Assembly: GCA_029884035.1 (NCBI GenBank)
Contig: JAOUIM010000197.1
Location: 1-6,895, forward strand
DNA length: 6,895 nucleotides
Reading direction: 5' to 3'
Origin: Aquincola sp.
GTDB lineage: Bacteria > Pseudomonadota > Gammaproteobacteria > Burkholderiales > Burkholderiaceae_C
Positions 1-5,404 of this stretch are shown here, piece by piece (position 1 is the first letter of the stretch; every line of letters starts with the position of its first letter). The notes beneath the pieces were generated by a model. The model ran no database searches. It saw nothing but the letters and a program-made list of their open reading frames with translations, and had not been told where the DNA came from. The translations under genes and the position numbers were made by a program.

Positions 1-261
1 TTCGCGGTGGACGGTCAACGCATCGTTTTGATCGATGACGTGCTCAATACCGGGCGCACGATCCGCGCGGTGCTCAACGAGCTCTACGATTTCGGCCGCC
101 CGGCGAGCGTCACGCTCGCGGTGCTGGTGGATCGCGGTGGGCGCGAGCTGCCGATCGAGCCGGCCTTTGCGGCGGCACGTGTGACGCTGGCGCCCGGCCA
201 GCGCCTGGCGCTCGCGCGAGACGGCCAACGCCTGCGTTTCGAACTGAGGGACGGCCCCTGA
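1..261 (+). CDS. pyrR: PyrR bifunctional pyr operon regulator / uracil phosphoribosyltransferase, C-terminal part (5' end outside window)
   Basis: The frame is open from base 1 to a TGA at 259-261, giving the last 86 residues of a protein usually about 165-180 residues long; the start lies upstream of the window. The visible part opens with the PRPP-binding loop of type I phosphoribosyltransferases (IVLIDDVLNTGRTIRA, two acidic residues followed by TGRT) and continues with the LAVLVDRGGRELPI segment typical of PyrR. Family members bind PRPP and UMP and can make UMP from uracil; in Bacillus they also attenuate the pyr operon by binding RNA. Whether a betaproteobacterial PyrR binds RNA cannot be read here. 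The TGA shares its A with the pyrB ATG. The order pyrR-pyrB-pyrC' matches the Pseudomonas pyr operon, which supports the call. The tail after RELPI is alanine-rich and less conserved. Confidence 0.9.
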   Translation, partial: FAVDGQRIVLIDDVLNTGRTIRAVLNELYDFGRPASVTLAVLVDRGGRELPIEPAFAAARVTLAPGQRLALARDGQRLRFELRDGP

Positions 262-1223
262 TGCTGTCGCGGCGCAATCCGCAGCTCAACCGGCACGGCG
301 AGCTGATCCACCTGCTGTCGATCGAAGGACTGCCGCGCGCGGTGATCAGCCAGATCCTCGATACGGCGGGCACGTTTCTCTCGGTCAACGAGCGCGATGT
401 CAAGAAGGTGCCACTGCTGCGCGGCAAGAGCGTGTTCAACCTGTTCTTCGAGAACAGCACGCGCACGCGCACGACGTTCGAGATCGCGGCCAAACGCCTG
501 TCGGCCGACGTGATCAACCTCGATATCGCCAGAAGCAGCACAGCCAAAGGCGAAAGCCTGCTCGACACGATCGCCAACCTGTCGGCCATGCATGCCGACA
601 TGTTCGTGGTGCGTCACGGCGAGAGCGGTGCGCCCTACCTGATCGCCGAGCATTGCGCGCCGCACGTGCACGTCGTCAACGCCGGCGACGGCCGCCATGC
701 GCACCCGACGCAGGGCCTGCTGGACATGTACACGATCCGCCACTTCAAGAGCGACTTCACGCAGCTCACGGTGGCGATCGTCGGCGACATCGTGCACTCG
801 CGCGTCGCACGTTCCGATATCCATGCGCTCACGACGCTGGGCGTGCCCGAGATCCGCGCCGTGGGACCGAAGACGCTGGTGCCCAACGACCTTTCCGCGA
901 TGGGCGTGCGGGTGTGTCACGACATGGTCGAGGGCATTCGCGATGCCGACGTGGTCATCATGCTGCGCCTGCAGAACGAACGAATGAGCGGTGCGATGCT
1001 GCCGTCCGCGGGCGAGTATTTCAAGCGCTTCGGCCTCACGGCCGACAAGCTCGCGCTGGCCAAGCCCGATGCGATCGTGATGCACCCCGGCCCGATCAAC
1101 CGGGGCGTCGAGATCGACTCGTCGGTGGCCGATGGCCGCGCCAGCGTGATCCTGCCGCAGGTCACGTTCGGCATCGCGGTGCGGATGGCGGTGATGTCGA
1201 CGATCGCGGGGAACGAGGCATGA
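261..1223 (+). CDS. pyrB: Aspartate carbamoyltransferase catalytic subunit
   Basis: PyrB joins carbamoyl phosphate and L-aspartate to give N-carbamoyl-L-aspartate, the committed step of pyrimidine synthesis in the cytosol. The 320-residue product carries the full active-site set: STRTRTTF at 66-73, SSTAKGES at 92-99 with the loop lysine K96, R118 in VVRHGES, H148 and Q151 in HAHPTQGLLD, R181 in HSRVARSD, R236 and Q238 in MLRLQNER, and the HPGPINRGVEI loop at 275-285. The N-terminal extension of about 20 residues before the first domain resembles the longer chains of ATCases that assemble with PyrC'. The ATG at 261 overlaps the pyrR stop by one base and has a purine-rich GAGGGA at 246-251, well placed as a ribosome binding site. 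The 3' end overlaps the next gene by four bases (ATGA). No pyrI-type regulatory subunit gene follows; a PyrC' gene takes its place. Confidence 0.97.
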   Translation: MLSRRNPQLNRHGELIHLLSIEGLPRAVISQILDTAGTFLSVNERDVKKVPLLRGKSVFNLFFENSTRTRTTFEIAAKRLSADVINLDIARSSTAKGESLLDTIANLSAMHADMFVVRHGESGAPYLIAEHCAPHVHVVNAGDGRHAHPTQGLLDMYTIRHFKSDFTQLTVAIVGDIVHSRVARSDIHALTTLGVPEIRAVGPKTLVPNDLSAMGVRVCHDMVEGIRDADVVIMLRLQNERMSGAMLPSAGEYFKRFGLTADKLALAKPDAIVMHPGPINRGVEIDSSVADGRASVILPQVTFGIAVRMAVMSTIAGNEA

Positions 1224-2539
1224 AGCTGCTGATTCGCAGCGGTCGCCTGGTCGACCCCGCGAGCGGCCTGGAACGCGTCGGCGACCTCGCGATCGCCGGC
1301 GGTCGCATCGTCGCGGTCGGAACCGCGCCCAGCGAGTTCGAGGCCGAGCGCACGATCGACGCCAGCGGGCTGGTCGTCGTGCCCGGCCTGGTCGACCTTG
1401 CGGCACGGCTGCGCGAACCCGGCCACGAGCACGAGGGCATGCTCGAAAGCGAGCTGGCCGCGGCGGCTGCCGGTGGCGTGACGAGCCTCGTGTGCCCGCC
1501 CGACACCGACCCGCCGCTCGACGAGCCGGGCCTGGTCGAGATGCTCAAGTTCCGGGCGCGAAAGCTCTCGCGCTGCCGCGTGTTTCCGCTCGGTGCGTTG
1601 ACGCGCGGACTGGCAGGCGAGTCGCTGACCGAGATGGCCGAACTCACCGAATCGGGCTGTGTGGGCTTCTCGCAGGCCGATGCACCGGTCAGGAACACGC
1701 AGACGCTGATGCGCGCCCTGCAGTACGCAGCCACTTTCGGCTACACGGTGTGGCTGCGGCCGCAGGACCCCTGGCTCGGCAGCGGCGTCGCGGCCAGCGG
1801 CGCGGTCGCCACACGCCTGGGCCTGTCGGGCGTGCCGGCGGCGGCCGAGACGGTGGCGCTGTTCACGATATTCGAGCTGATGCGATCGACCGGCGCGCGC
1901 GTGCACCTCGAGCGGATGTCGAGCGCCGCCGGTGTCGAGCTGTTGCGGCGGGCCAAAGGCGAGGGCCTGCCGGTCACGGCCGACGTGAGCATCAATTCGC
2001 TGCATCTGACCGACGTGGACATCGGCTACTTCGATTCGACATTCCGCCTGTCGCCGCCGCTGCGCCAGCAGCGTGACCGCGACGCGCTTCGCCAGGCGCT
2101 TGCAGACGGCACGATCGACGCCCTGGTGTCGGACCACACGCCAGTCGCTGCCGACGAGAAGACGCTGCCGTTCGCTGAGGCGACGCCCGGCGCGACCGGG
2201 CTCGAGCTGCTGCTTGGGCTGGCCTTGGTCTGGGGCGAGGCGCAGGGCCTGGGTCTGCCGGCGACACTGGCGCGCATCACGAGCGAGCCGGCACGCGTGC
2301 TGGGCAGCGCGATCGGCACGCTCGCGGCCAGTGCGGGGCGGCTGGTCGAAGGCGGGGTCGCGGACCTTTGCCTGTTCGACCCGGCGGCGCGCTGGCAGGT
2401 CACGCCCGATGCACTGGCCAGCCAGGGCAAGCACACACCCTTCGGATTCGCCAGCAGCGGATTCGAGCTGGTCGGCCGTGTGCGCACGACGCTCGTGGCC
2501 GGACTGGTGGCGTTCGAACGCGGCCGCATCGACGCCTGA
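1220..2539 (+). CDS. pyrX: Non-catalytic dihydroorotase-like subunit of aspartate carbamoyltransferase (PyrC'/PyrX type)
   Basis: The 439-residue product has the amidohydrolase/dihydroorotase fold signature along its length: N-terminal DPASG strand region, PGLVDL at 55-60, LREPG at 64-68, AAAAGGVTSLVCPPDT at 81-96, and ATPGATGLEL at 321-330. The metal site is degraded. The HxH that should follow PGLVDL reads AAR (61-63); the ligand histidine in the VI(S/A)H-ED segment aligns with R180 of VWLRPQD; the paired histidines after VTAEV are N259-S260; and SDHTPV (304-309) replaces the usual DHAPH, keeping only D305-H306. Known family biology: in Pseudomonas such PyrC' proteins lack dihydroorotase activity and are needed to assemble the PyrB-PyrC' dodecamer. 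I infer the same role here, with a separate active pyrC elsewhere. Automatic annotation will probably call this gene dihydroorotase. The ATG at 1220 overlaps the pyrB TGA by four bases and has GGGGA at 1208-1212 upstream. Confidence 0.9.
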   Translation: MKLLIRSGRLVDPASGLERVGDLAIAGGRIVAVGTAPSEFEAERTIDASGLVVVPGLVDLAARLREPGHEHEGMLESELAAAAAGGVTSLVCPPDTDPPLDEPGLVEMLKFRARKLSRCRVFPLGALTRGLAGESLTEMAELTESGCVGFSQADAPVRNTQTLMRALQYAATFGYTVWLRPQDPWLGSGVAASGAVATRLGLSGVPAAAETVALFTIFELMRSTGARVHLERMSSAAGVELLRRAKGEGLPVTADVSINSLHLTDVDIGYFDSTFRLSPPLRQQRDRDALRQALADGTIDALVSDHTPVAADEKTLPFAEATPGATGLELLLGLALVWGEAQGLGLPATLARITSEPARVLGSAIGTLAASAGRLVEGGVADLCLFDPAARWQVTPDALASQGKHTPFGFASSGFELVGRVRTTLVAGLVAFERGRIDA

Positions 2540-3279
2540 TGCGTGCGGCCCTGGGCGTCTGGCGCCTCGTGCGCGTGCTGATCCATGGTCTGCACGGCCT
2601 CGCGATCGTGCTGGCGCGGTTCCCGTTCCTGCCGGCACCGGCGCGCCACGCGCGCATCGGCTGGTGGTCGGCCAAGCTGTTGCGCCTGATGGGCATCACC
2701 CTGCAGCGGGTCGGCACACCGCGTGCCGGCGCCAAACTGCTCGTGGCCAACCATGTGTCGTGGCTCGACATCGCAGCCATTCACGCGGTGCTGCCCGAGG
2801 CGCGGTTCGTGTCGAAGGCCGATGTGCGGCAGTGGCCCCTGGTCGGCCGCTTGGTCGCGGGTGCCGGCACCTTGTTCATCGAGCGCGAGAAGAAGCGCGA
2901 CGCGCTGCGCGTGGTGCACCAGATGGCCGAGGCGCTGAAGGCCGGTGACACGGTGGCGGTTTTTCCCGAAGGCACCACCGGCGATGGGCGCACGCTGCTG
3001 CCTTTCCACGCCAACCTGCTGCAGGCGGCGATCGCGACCGAGGCGCCGATCCAGCCGATCGTCCTGCGTTTCTCCGACGAACGCCACGCGGTCAGCCCGG
3101 TGGCCGAGTTCCTCGGCGACACCACGCTCGCGAGCAGCCTGTGGCGTTTCGTCGCGGCGCGAGGTGTCGGGGTCGAAGTTCGCGTGCTGGCCTCGATGGC
3201 CACTGCCCACGCCGACCGCCGCGCGCTGGCCGCGCATGTGCGCGAGACAATCGCGGCGCAGCTGCCCCGCGCGACCTAG
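2539..3279 (+). CDS. plsC: 1-acyl-sn-glycerol-3-phosphate acyltransferase (PlsC family)
   Basis: A 246-residue membrane-associated acyltransferase, expected to acylate lysophosphatidic acid to phosphatidic acid at the inner membrane. It has a hydrophobic N-terminus (roughly residues 5-33), the H-x4-D catalytic motif in NHVSWLD (H72, D77), FVSKADV at 90-96, the block II element GTLFIER at 110-116, the glycerol-phosphate-binding FPEGTT at 142-147, and a proline in IQPIVL at 171-176. The length is usual for the family. The ATG shares one base with the preceding TGA, and I see no convincing Shine-Dalgarno sequence, so translation may depend on coupling to the upstream gene. The 3' end overlaps the convergent gpmA stop. 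A paralogue acting on another lysolipid (for example an ornithine-lipid acyltransferase) cannot be excluded from sequence alone; the placement after pyr genes says nothing about substrate. Confidence 0.88.
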   Translation: MRAALGVWRLVRVLIHGLHGLAIVLARFPFLPAPARHARIGWWSAKLLRLMGITLQRVGTPRAGAKLLVANHVSWLDIAAIHAVLPEARFVSKADVRQWPLVGRLVAGAGTLFIEREKKRDALRVVHQMAEALKAGDTVAVFPEGTTGDGRTLLPFHANLLQAAIATEAPIQPIVLRFSDERHAVSPVAEFLGDTTLASSLWRFVAARGVGVEVRVLASMATAHADRRALAAHVRETIAAQLPRAT

Positions 3280-4019
3280 GCTTTGCCCTGCGCCGCCACA
3301 GCCGCGGCGGCGGCCGCCGCTGCCTCGGCATCGCCCAGGTAGTAGTGCCGCAGGGGCCGGAGCGCGGCGTCGAGTTCATACACCAGCGGGATGCCGTTGG
3401 GAATGTTCAGGCCCACGATCTCGGCGTCACTGATGCCGTCGAGATACTTCACCAGGGCCCGGATCGAATTGCCGTGTGCCGAGATCACGATGCGTTGCCC
3501 GGCGCGGATGGCAGGTGCCAGCGTGTCGTCCCAGCACGGCAGCACGCGCGCGACGGTGTCCTTCAGGCACTCGGTGAGCGGTACCTGTCCCGCCACCAGT
3601 CGGGCGTAGCGCAGGTCGTTGCGCTCGCACCGCGGGTCGCCGGGCTCGAGCGCAGGCGGCGGCACGTCGTAGCTGCGTCGCCAGGTCAGGACTTGTGCGT
3701 CGCCGTACTGGCGCGCCATGTCGGCCTTGTTCAGCCCCTGCAGCGCACCGTAGTGGCGCTCGTTCAGGCGCCAGTCGTTGCGAACCGGCAGCCAGGTGCG
3801 ATCCATCTCGTCCAGCACGTGCCACAGAGTCCAGATCGCGCGCTTGAGCACCGAGGTGACCGCGACATCGAACTCCCATCCGCCCTCACGCAGCAGGCGG
3901 CCGGCCTGGCGAGCTTGCGCCACGCCGGTGTCGGTGAGCGGCACGTCGGTCCAGCCGGTAAAGCGGTTCTCCAGGTTCCAGGTCGATTCGCCGTGGCGGA
4001 TGAGGACGAGCTTGTGCAT
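3276..4019 (-). CDS. gpmA: 2,3-bisphosphoglycerate-dependent phosphoglycerate mutase
   Basis: The cofactor-dependent mutase interconverts 3-phosphoglycerate and 2-phosphoglycerate in glycolysis and gluconeogenesis. The 247-residue product has the family length and all catalytic elements: LIRHGES at 6-12 with the phosphohistidine H9, WNLENRFTGW at 14-23, R60 in VLKRA, NERHYG at 86-91 with the proton-transfer glutamate E87, the paired arginines R114-R115 in TWRRSYD, and the second catalytic histidine H182 in AHGNSIRALV. The N-terminus begins directly at the conserved strand (MHKLVLIRHG), so the ATG at 4017-4019 is secure, though no Shine-Dalgarno sequence is obvious. The C-terminal tail after YYLGDAE is a run of eight alanines followed by VAAQGKA, an unusual low-complexity end. 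The gene is convergent with plsC (four-base overlap) and divergent from the rhodanese gene. Confidence 0.97.
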   Translation of the reverse strand: MHKLVLIRHGESTWNLENRFTGWTDVPLTDTGVAQARQAGRLLREGGWEFDVAVTSVLKRAIWTLWHVLDEMDRTWLPVRNDWRLNERHYGALQGLNKADMARQYGDAQVLTWRRSYDVPPPALEPGDPRCERNDLRYARLVAGQVPLTECLKDTVARVLPCWDDTLAPAIRAGQRIVISAHGNSIRALVKYLDGISDAEIVGLNIPNGIPLVYELDAALRPLRHYYLGDAEAAAAAAAAVAAQGKA

Positions 4020-4028
4020 GTCGGCGGT

Positions 4029-4059
4029 CGGTGAATTCCGCGCATTCTAGAATTCACCG
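4029..4059. repeat. Perfect 10-bp inverted repeat in the gpmA/rhodanese divergent promoter region
   Basis: The arms CGGTGAATTC (4029-4038) and GAATTCACCG (4050-4059) are exact reverse complements with an 11-base spacer, and each contains an EcoRI-type GAATTC. The arms lie in the 66-base gap between the gpmA start and the rhodanese start. They flank the left -10-like box, and the right arm overlaps the + strand box. With the start sites predicted from these boxes, neither transcript would contain both arms, so a DNA-level role (operator) fits better than an RNA hairpin. No regulator is identified. Confidence 0.5.
4044..4053. promoter_or_regulatory. Palindromic -10 element, putative divergent promoter for gpmA and the rhodanese gene
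   Basis: ATTCTAGAAT is a perfect palindrome, so TAGAAT (5 of 6 matches to TATAAT) occurs on the + strand at 4048-4053 and on the - strand at 4049-4044. Start sites about seven bases downstream would fall near 4060 (+, giving a leader of about 26 bases before the GTG) and near 4037 (-, giving a leader of about 18 bases before gpmA). I find no good -35 hexamer on either strand at 16-18 base spacing, so the assignment rests on the -10 match, the AT-rich character in a GC-rich window, and the position. Confidence 0.45.
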
Positions 4060-4085
4060 CTGTTCGACTCTCGTCTGGCCCGCCC

Positions 4086-4502
4086 GTGTTGGAGTTTCTG
4101 ATTAAGAACTGGTACCTCGTGCTCGCGGCCGTGACCTCGGGAGGCCTGCTGCTGTGGCCGACGATCAAGGGCACGCGCAGCGCGGGCTCGGTCGGCACGG
4201 CGGAAGCCGTGCGGCTGATGAATCGCGAGAAGGCGGTGCTGATCGACGTCAGCGAGCCCGCCGAGTACGCAACCGGTCATCCGGGCGGTGCGCGCAACGT
4301 GCCGCTGGGCCAGCTCGAAGGCTCCAGGCACCTGCCATCCAACAAGGCGCTGCCGCTGGTGCTGGTCTGCCCCACCGGCGCCCGTGCAGGCCGTGCCGCG
4401 GCACTGCTGCGCAAGGCCGGCTACGAGAACGCGCAGGCGCTGTCCGGCGGTCTCGCGGCGTGGCGCGACGCCAACCTGCCCGTGGAAAAGTCCGCAGCCT
4501 GA
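4086..4502 (+). CDS. Membrane-anchored rhodanese-like domain protein
   Basis: A 138-residue protein with one N-terminal membrane segment (about residues 9-25, WYLVLAAVTSGGLLLWP) followed by a single rhodanese domain (about 37-132). Domain marks are VLIDVSEPAEY at 51-61, GHPGGARNVPLGQL at 64-77, the active-site loop CPTGAR at 95-100 with the candidate persulfide cysteine C95, and GGLAAW at 121-126. Rhodaneses move sulfane sulfur through a cysteine persulfide; the substrate here is unknown. The frame opens with GTG (4086) followed directly by TTG (4089); I take GTG, but either would leave the membrane segment intact. No Shine-Dalgarno sequence is visible. The linkage to grxC and secB is common in beta- and gammaproteobacteria. 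The gene ends 58 bases before grxC. Confidence 0.88.
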   Translation: MLEFLIKNWYLVLAAVTSGGLLLWPTIKGTRSAGSVGTAEAVRLMNREKAVLIDVSEPAEYATGHPGGARNVPLGQLEGSRHLPSNKALPLVLVCPTGARAGRAAALLRKAGYENAQALSGGLAAWRDANLPVEKSAA

Positions 4503-4547
4503 GGTCGGACACGAGCGGGGGCGCCGGCACGCGCGGCGTCGCACGGC

Positions 4548-4553
4548 GACAAT
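4548..4553 (+). promoter_or_regulatory. Possible -10 element immediately upstream of grxC
   Basis: GACAAT (4 of 6 matches to TATAAT) lies in the string CGGCGACAAT, which closely resembles CGGCGATAAT before secB (4845-4854). A start about seven bases downstream would fall at 4560-4561, exactly at the ATG used for grxC, which would make a leaderless message. No -35 match was found. Weak evidence. Confidence 0.25.
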
Positions 4554-4560
4554 GCACCGC

Positions 4561-4827
4561 ATGAATCGCGTGCGCATGTACACCAGTCAGGTCTGCCCGT
4601 TCTGCATCCGCGCCAAGGCGCTCCTGCAGCGTCGTGGGGTGGCGGTGATCGAGGAGATCCGCATCGACCTGGACCCATCGGAACGTGTTCGGATGATGCA
4701 GATCACCGGCCGGCGCACGGTGCCGCAGATCTTTATCGGCGAGACGCACGTGGGCGGCTGCGATGACCTGATGGCGCTGGACGCGAGCGGCGGCTTGATG
4801 CCGCTGCTGCAAGGCGCCGCGGCCTGA
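4561..4827 (+). CDS. grxC: Glutaredoxin 3 family protein
   Basis: A small dithiol glutaredoxin of 88 residues that reduces disulfides and glutathione mixed disulfides in the cytosol using glutathione. It shows the thioredoxin-fold strand VRMYTS (4-9), the active site CPFC at 12-15 (the usual motif is CPYC; F for Y is a mild change), the cis-proline TVPQIFI at 53-59, and the glutathione-binding GGCDDL at 65-70. The length matches GrxC proteins (about 83-90). Two in-frame ATGs are possible, 4552 and 4561; I choose 4561 because family members start a few residues before the first strand and because a -10-like box overlaps the earlier ATG. Neither has a clear Shine-Dalgarno sequence. The gene sits between the rhodanese gene and secB, as in many proteobacteria. 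Confidence 0.93.
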   Translation: MNRVRMYTSQVCPFCIRAKALLQRRGVAVIEEIRIDLDPSERVRMMQITGRRTVPQIFIGETHVGGCDDLMALDASGGLMPLLQGAAA

Positions 4828-4848
4828 TCCGGGCGACCGGCGCTCGGC

Positions 4849-4854
4849 GATAAT
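4849..4854 (+). promoter_or_regulatory. Putative -10 element of a secB promoter
   Basis: GATAAT (5 of 6 matches to TATAAT) in CGGCGATAATC, within the 84-base gap between grxC and secB. A start near 4861 would give a leader of about 50 bases that begins almost directly with the stem-loop at 4864-4890. The best -35 candidate (CTGATC, 4824-4829, spacer 19) is poor, so the call rests on the -10 match and location. Confidence 0.45.
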
Positions 4855-4863
4855 CTAACCCTT

Positions 4864-4890
4864 GAACCCGCTGCACCTGTCAGCGGGTTC
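4864..4890 (+). promoter_or_regulatory. Stem-loop between grxC and secB (secB leader hairpin or partial terminator)
   Basis: GAACCCGCTG (4864-4873) and CAGCGGGTTC (4881-4890) form a perfect 10-bp stem around a 7-base loop. The following GTTTCATT is T-rich but not an uninterrupted T tract. If the -10 box just upstream is used, the hairpin is at the extreme 5' end of the secB message, where it could protect the RNA or act as an attenuator. If only readthrough from grxC matters, it could be a weak intrinsic terminator. The sequence does not decide between these. Confidence 0.5.
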
Positions 4891-4911
4891 GTTTCATTGG
4901 ACGCATCCACC

Positions 4912-5382
4912 ATGGCCGACGCGCAAGAAAACGCACCCGTATTCAACATCCAGCGCATGTACCTGAAGGACCTGTCGCTGGAGCAGCCCAACTCGCCGCA
5001 GATCCTCCTCGAGCAGCAGCAGCCGCAGGTCGACATCAACCTGGGCGTGTCCGCCGAGACGGTGGCCGATGGCGTCTACGAGGTCTGCGTGACCGCGACG
5101 GTGACCACCAAGGTCGGCGACCGCACCTTGTTCCTGATCGAGGCCAAGCAGGCCGGCATCTTCGAATTGCGCAACCTGGGCGACCAGACGCAGGCGATCC
5201 TGGGTATCGCCTGCCCCGGCATGGTCTACCCGTACCTGCGCGCGATCGTCTCCGATGTGTGCACGCGCGCCGGCTTTCCGCCGGTGCTTCTGACGGAGAT
5301 CAACTTCCAGGCGATGTTCGAGGCCCAGCAACAGCAACTGGCTGCGCAGGGCAACGGCGGCGACGCCCCCAGCCTGAACTGA
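4912..5382 (+). CDS. secB: Protein-export chaperone SecB
   Basis: SecB is a cytosolic homotetrameric chaperone that keeps precursor proteins unfolded and passes them to SecA at the Sec translocon. The 156-residue product shows family hallmarks in order: FNIQRMYLKDLSLEQPNSP at 11-29, the strand region IEAKQAGIFELRNL at 76-89, CPGMVYPYLRAIVSDVCTRAGFPP at 101-124 (the conserved F/YPY-R-vsd segment), and LLTEINFQAMF at 126-136, followed by a glutamine/glycine-rich acidic C-terminal tail of the kind that contacts SecA. The frame is open five codons further up to a TTG at 4897, but the ATG at 4912 begins MADAQE as in relatives, so I use it. A GGAC at 4899-4902 is the only Shine-Dalgarno-like sequence. 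gpsA follows after 22 bases and is probably co-transcribed, an arrangement also seen in E. coli. Confidence 0.97.
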   Translation: MADAQENAPVFNIQRMYLKDLSLEQPNSPQILLEQQQPQVDINLGVSAETVADGVYEVCVTATVTTKVGDRTLFLIEAKQAGIFELRNLGDQTQAILGIACPGMVYPYLRAIVSDVCTRAGFPPVLLTEINFQAMFEAQQQQLAAQGNGGDAPSLN

Positions 5383-5404
5383 TCGGGCCGCGGACGTTCA
5401 GTCG

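Noticed and set aside
653..1219. In-frame upstream extension of pyrX into pyrB
   Set aside because: The added residues are Arg-rich out-of-frame pyrB sequence. The ATG at 1220 starts exactly at the family N-terminus, MKLLIRSGRLVDP.
84..1406. Long open frame on the - strand opposite pyrR and pyrB
   Set aside because: It is an Arg/His-rich shadow of pyrB with no recognisable motif; pyrB on the + strand has every catalytic residue. Long antisense frames are expected at this GC content.
917..2638. Long - strand frame opposite pyrX (573 codons)
   Set aside because: Composition is typical of a reverse-strand shadow (Arg, Gln, Ala, His rich), with no domain seen and no start context; it runs across three real genes.
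3141..4034. + strand frame opposite gpmA (297 codons)
   Set aside because: Shadow of gpmA in a complementary frame; no motifs, and gpmA is unambiguous.
4520..4540. Possible 7-bp stem GGCGCCG/CGGCGTC between the rhodanese gene and grxC
   Set aside because: Short, contains a G-U pair, has no T tract, and such stems are frequent by chance in GC-rich spacers.
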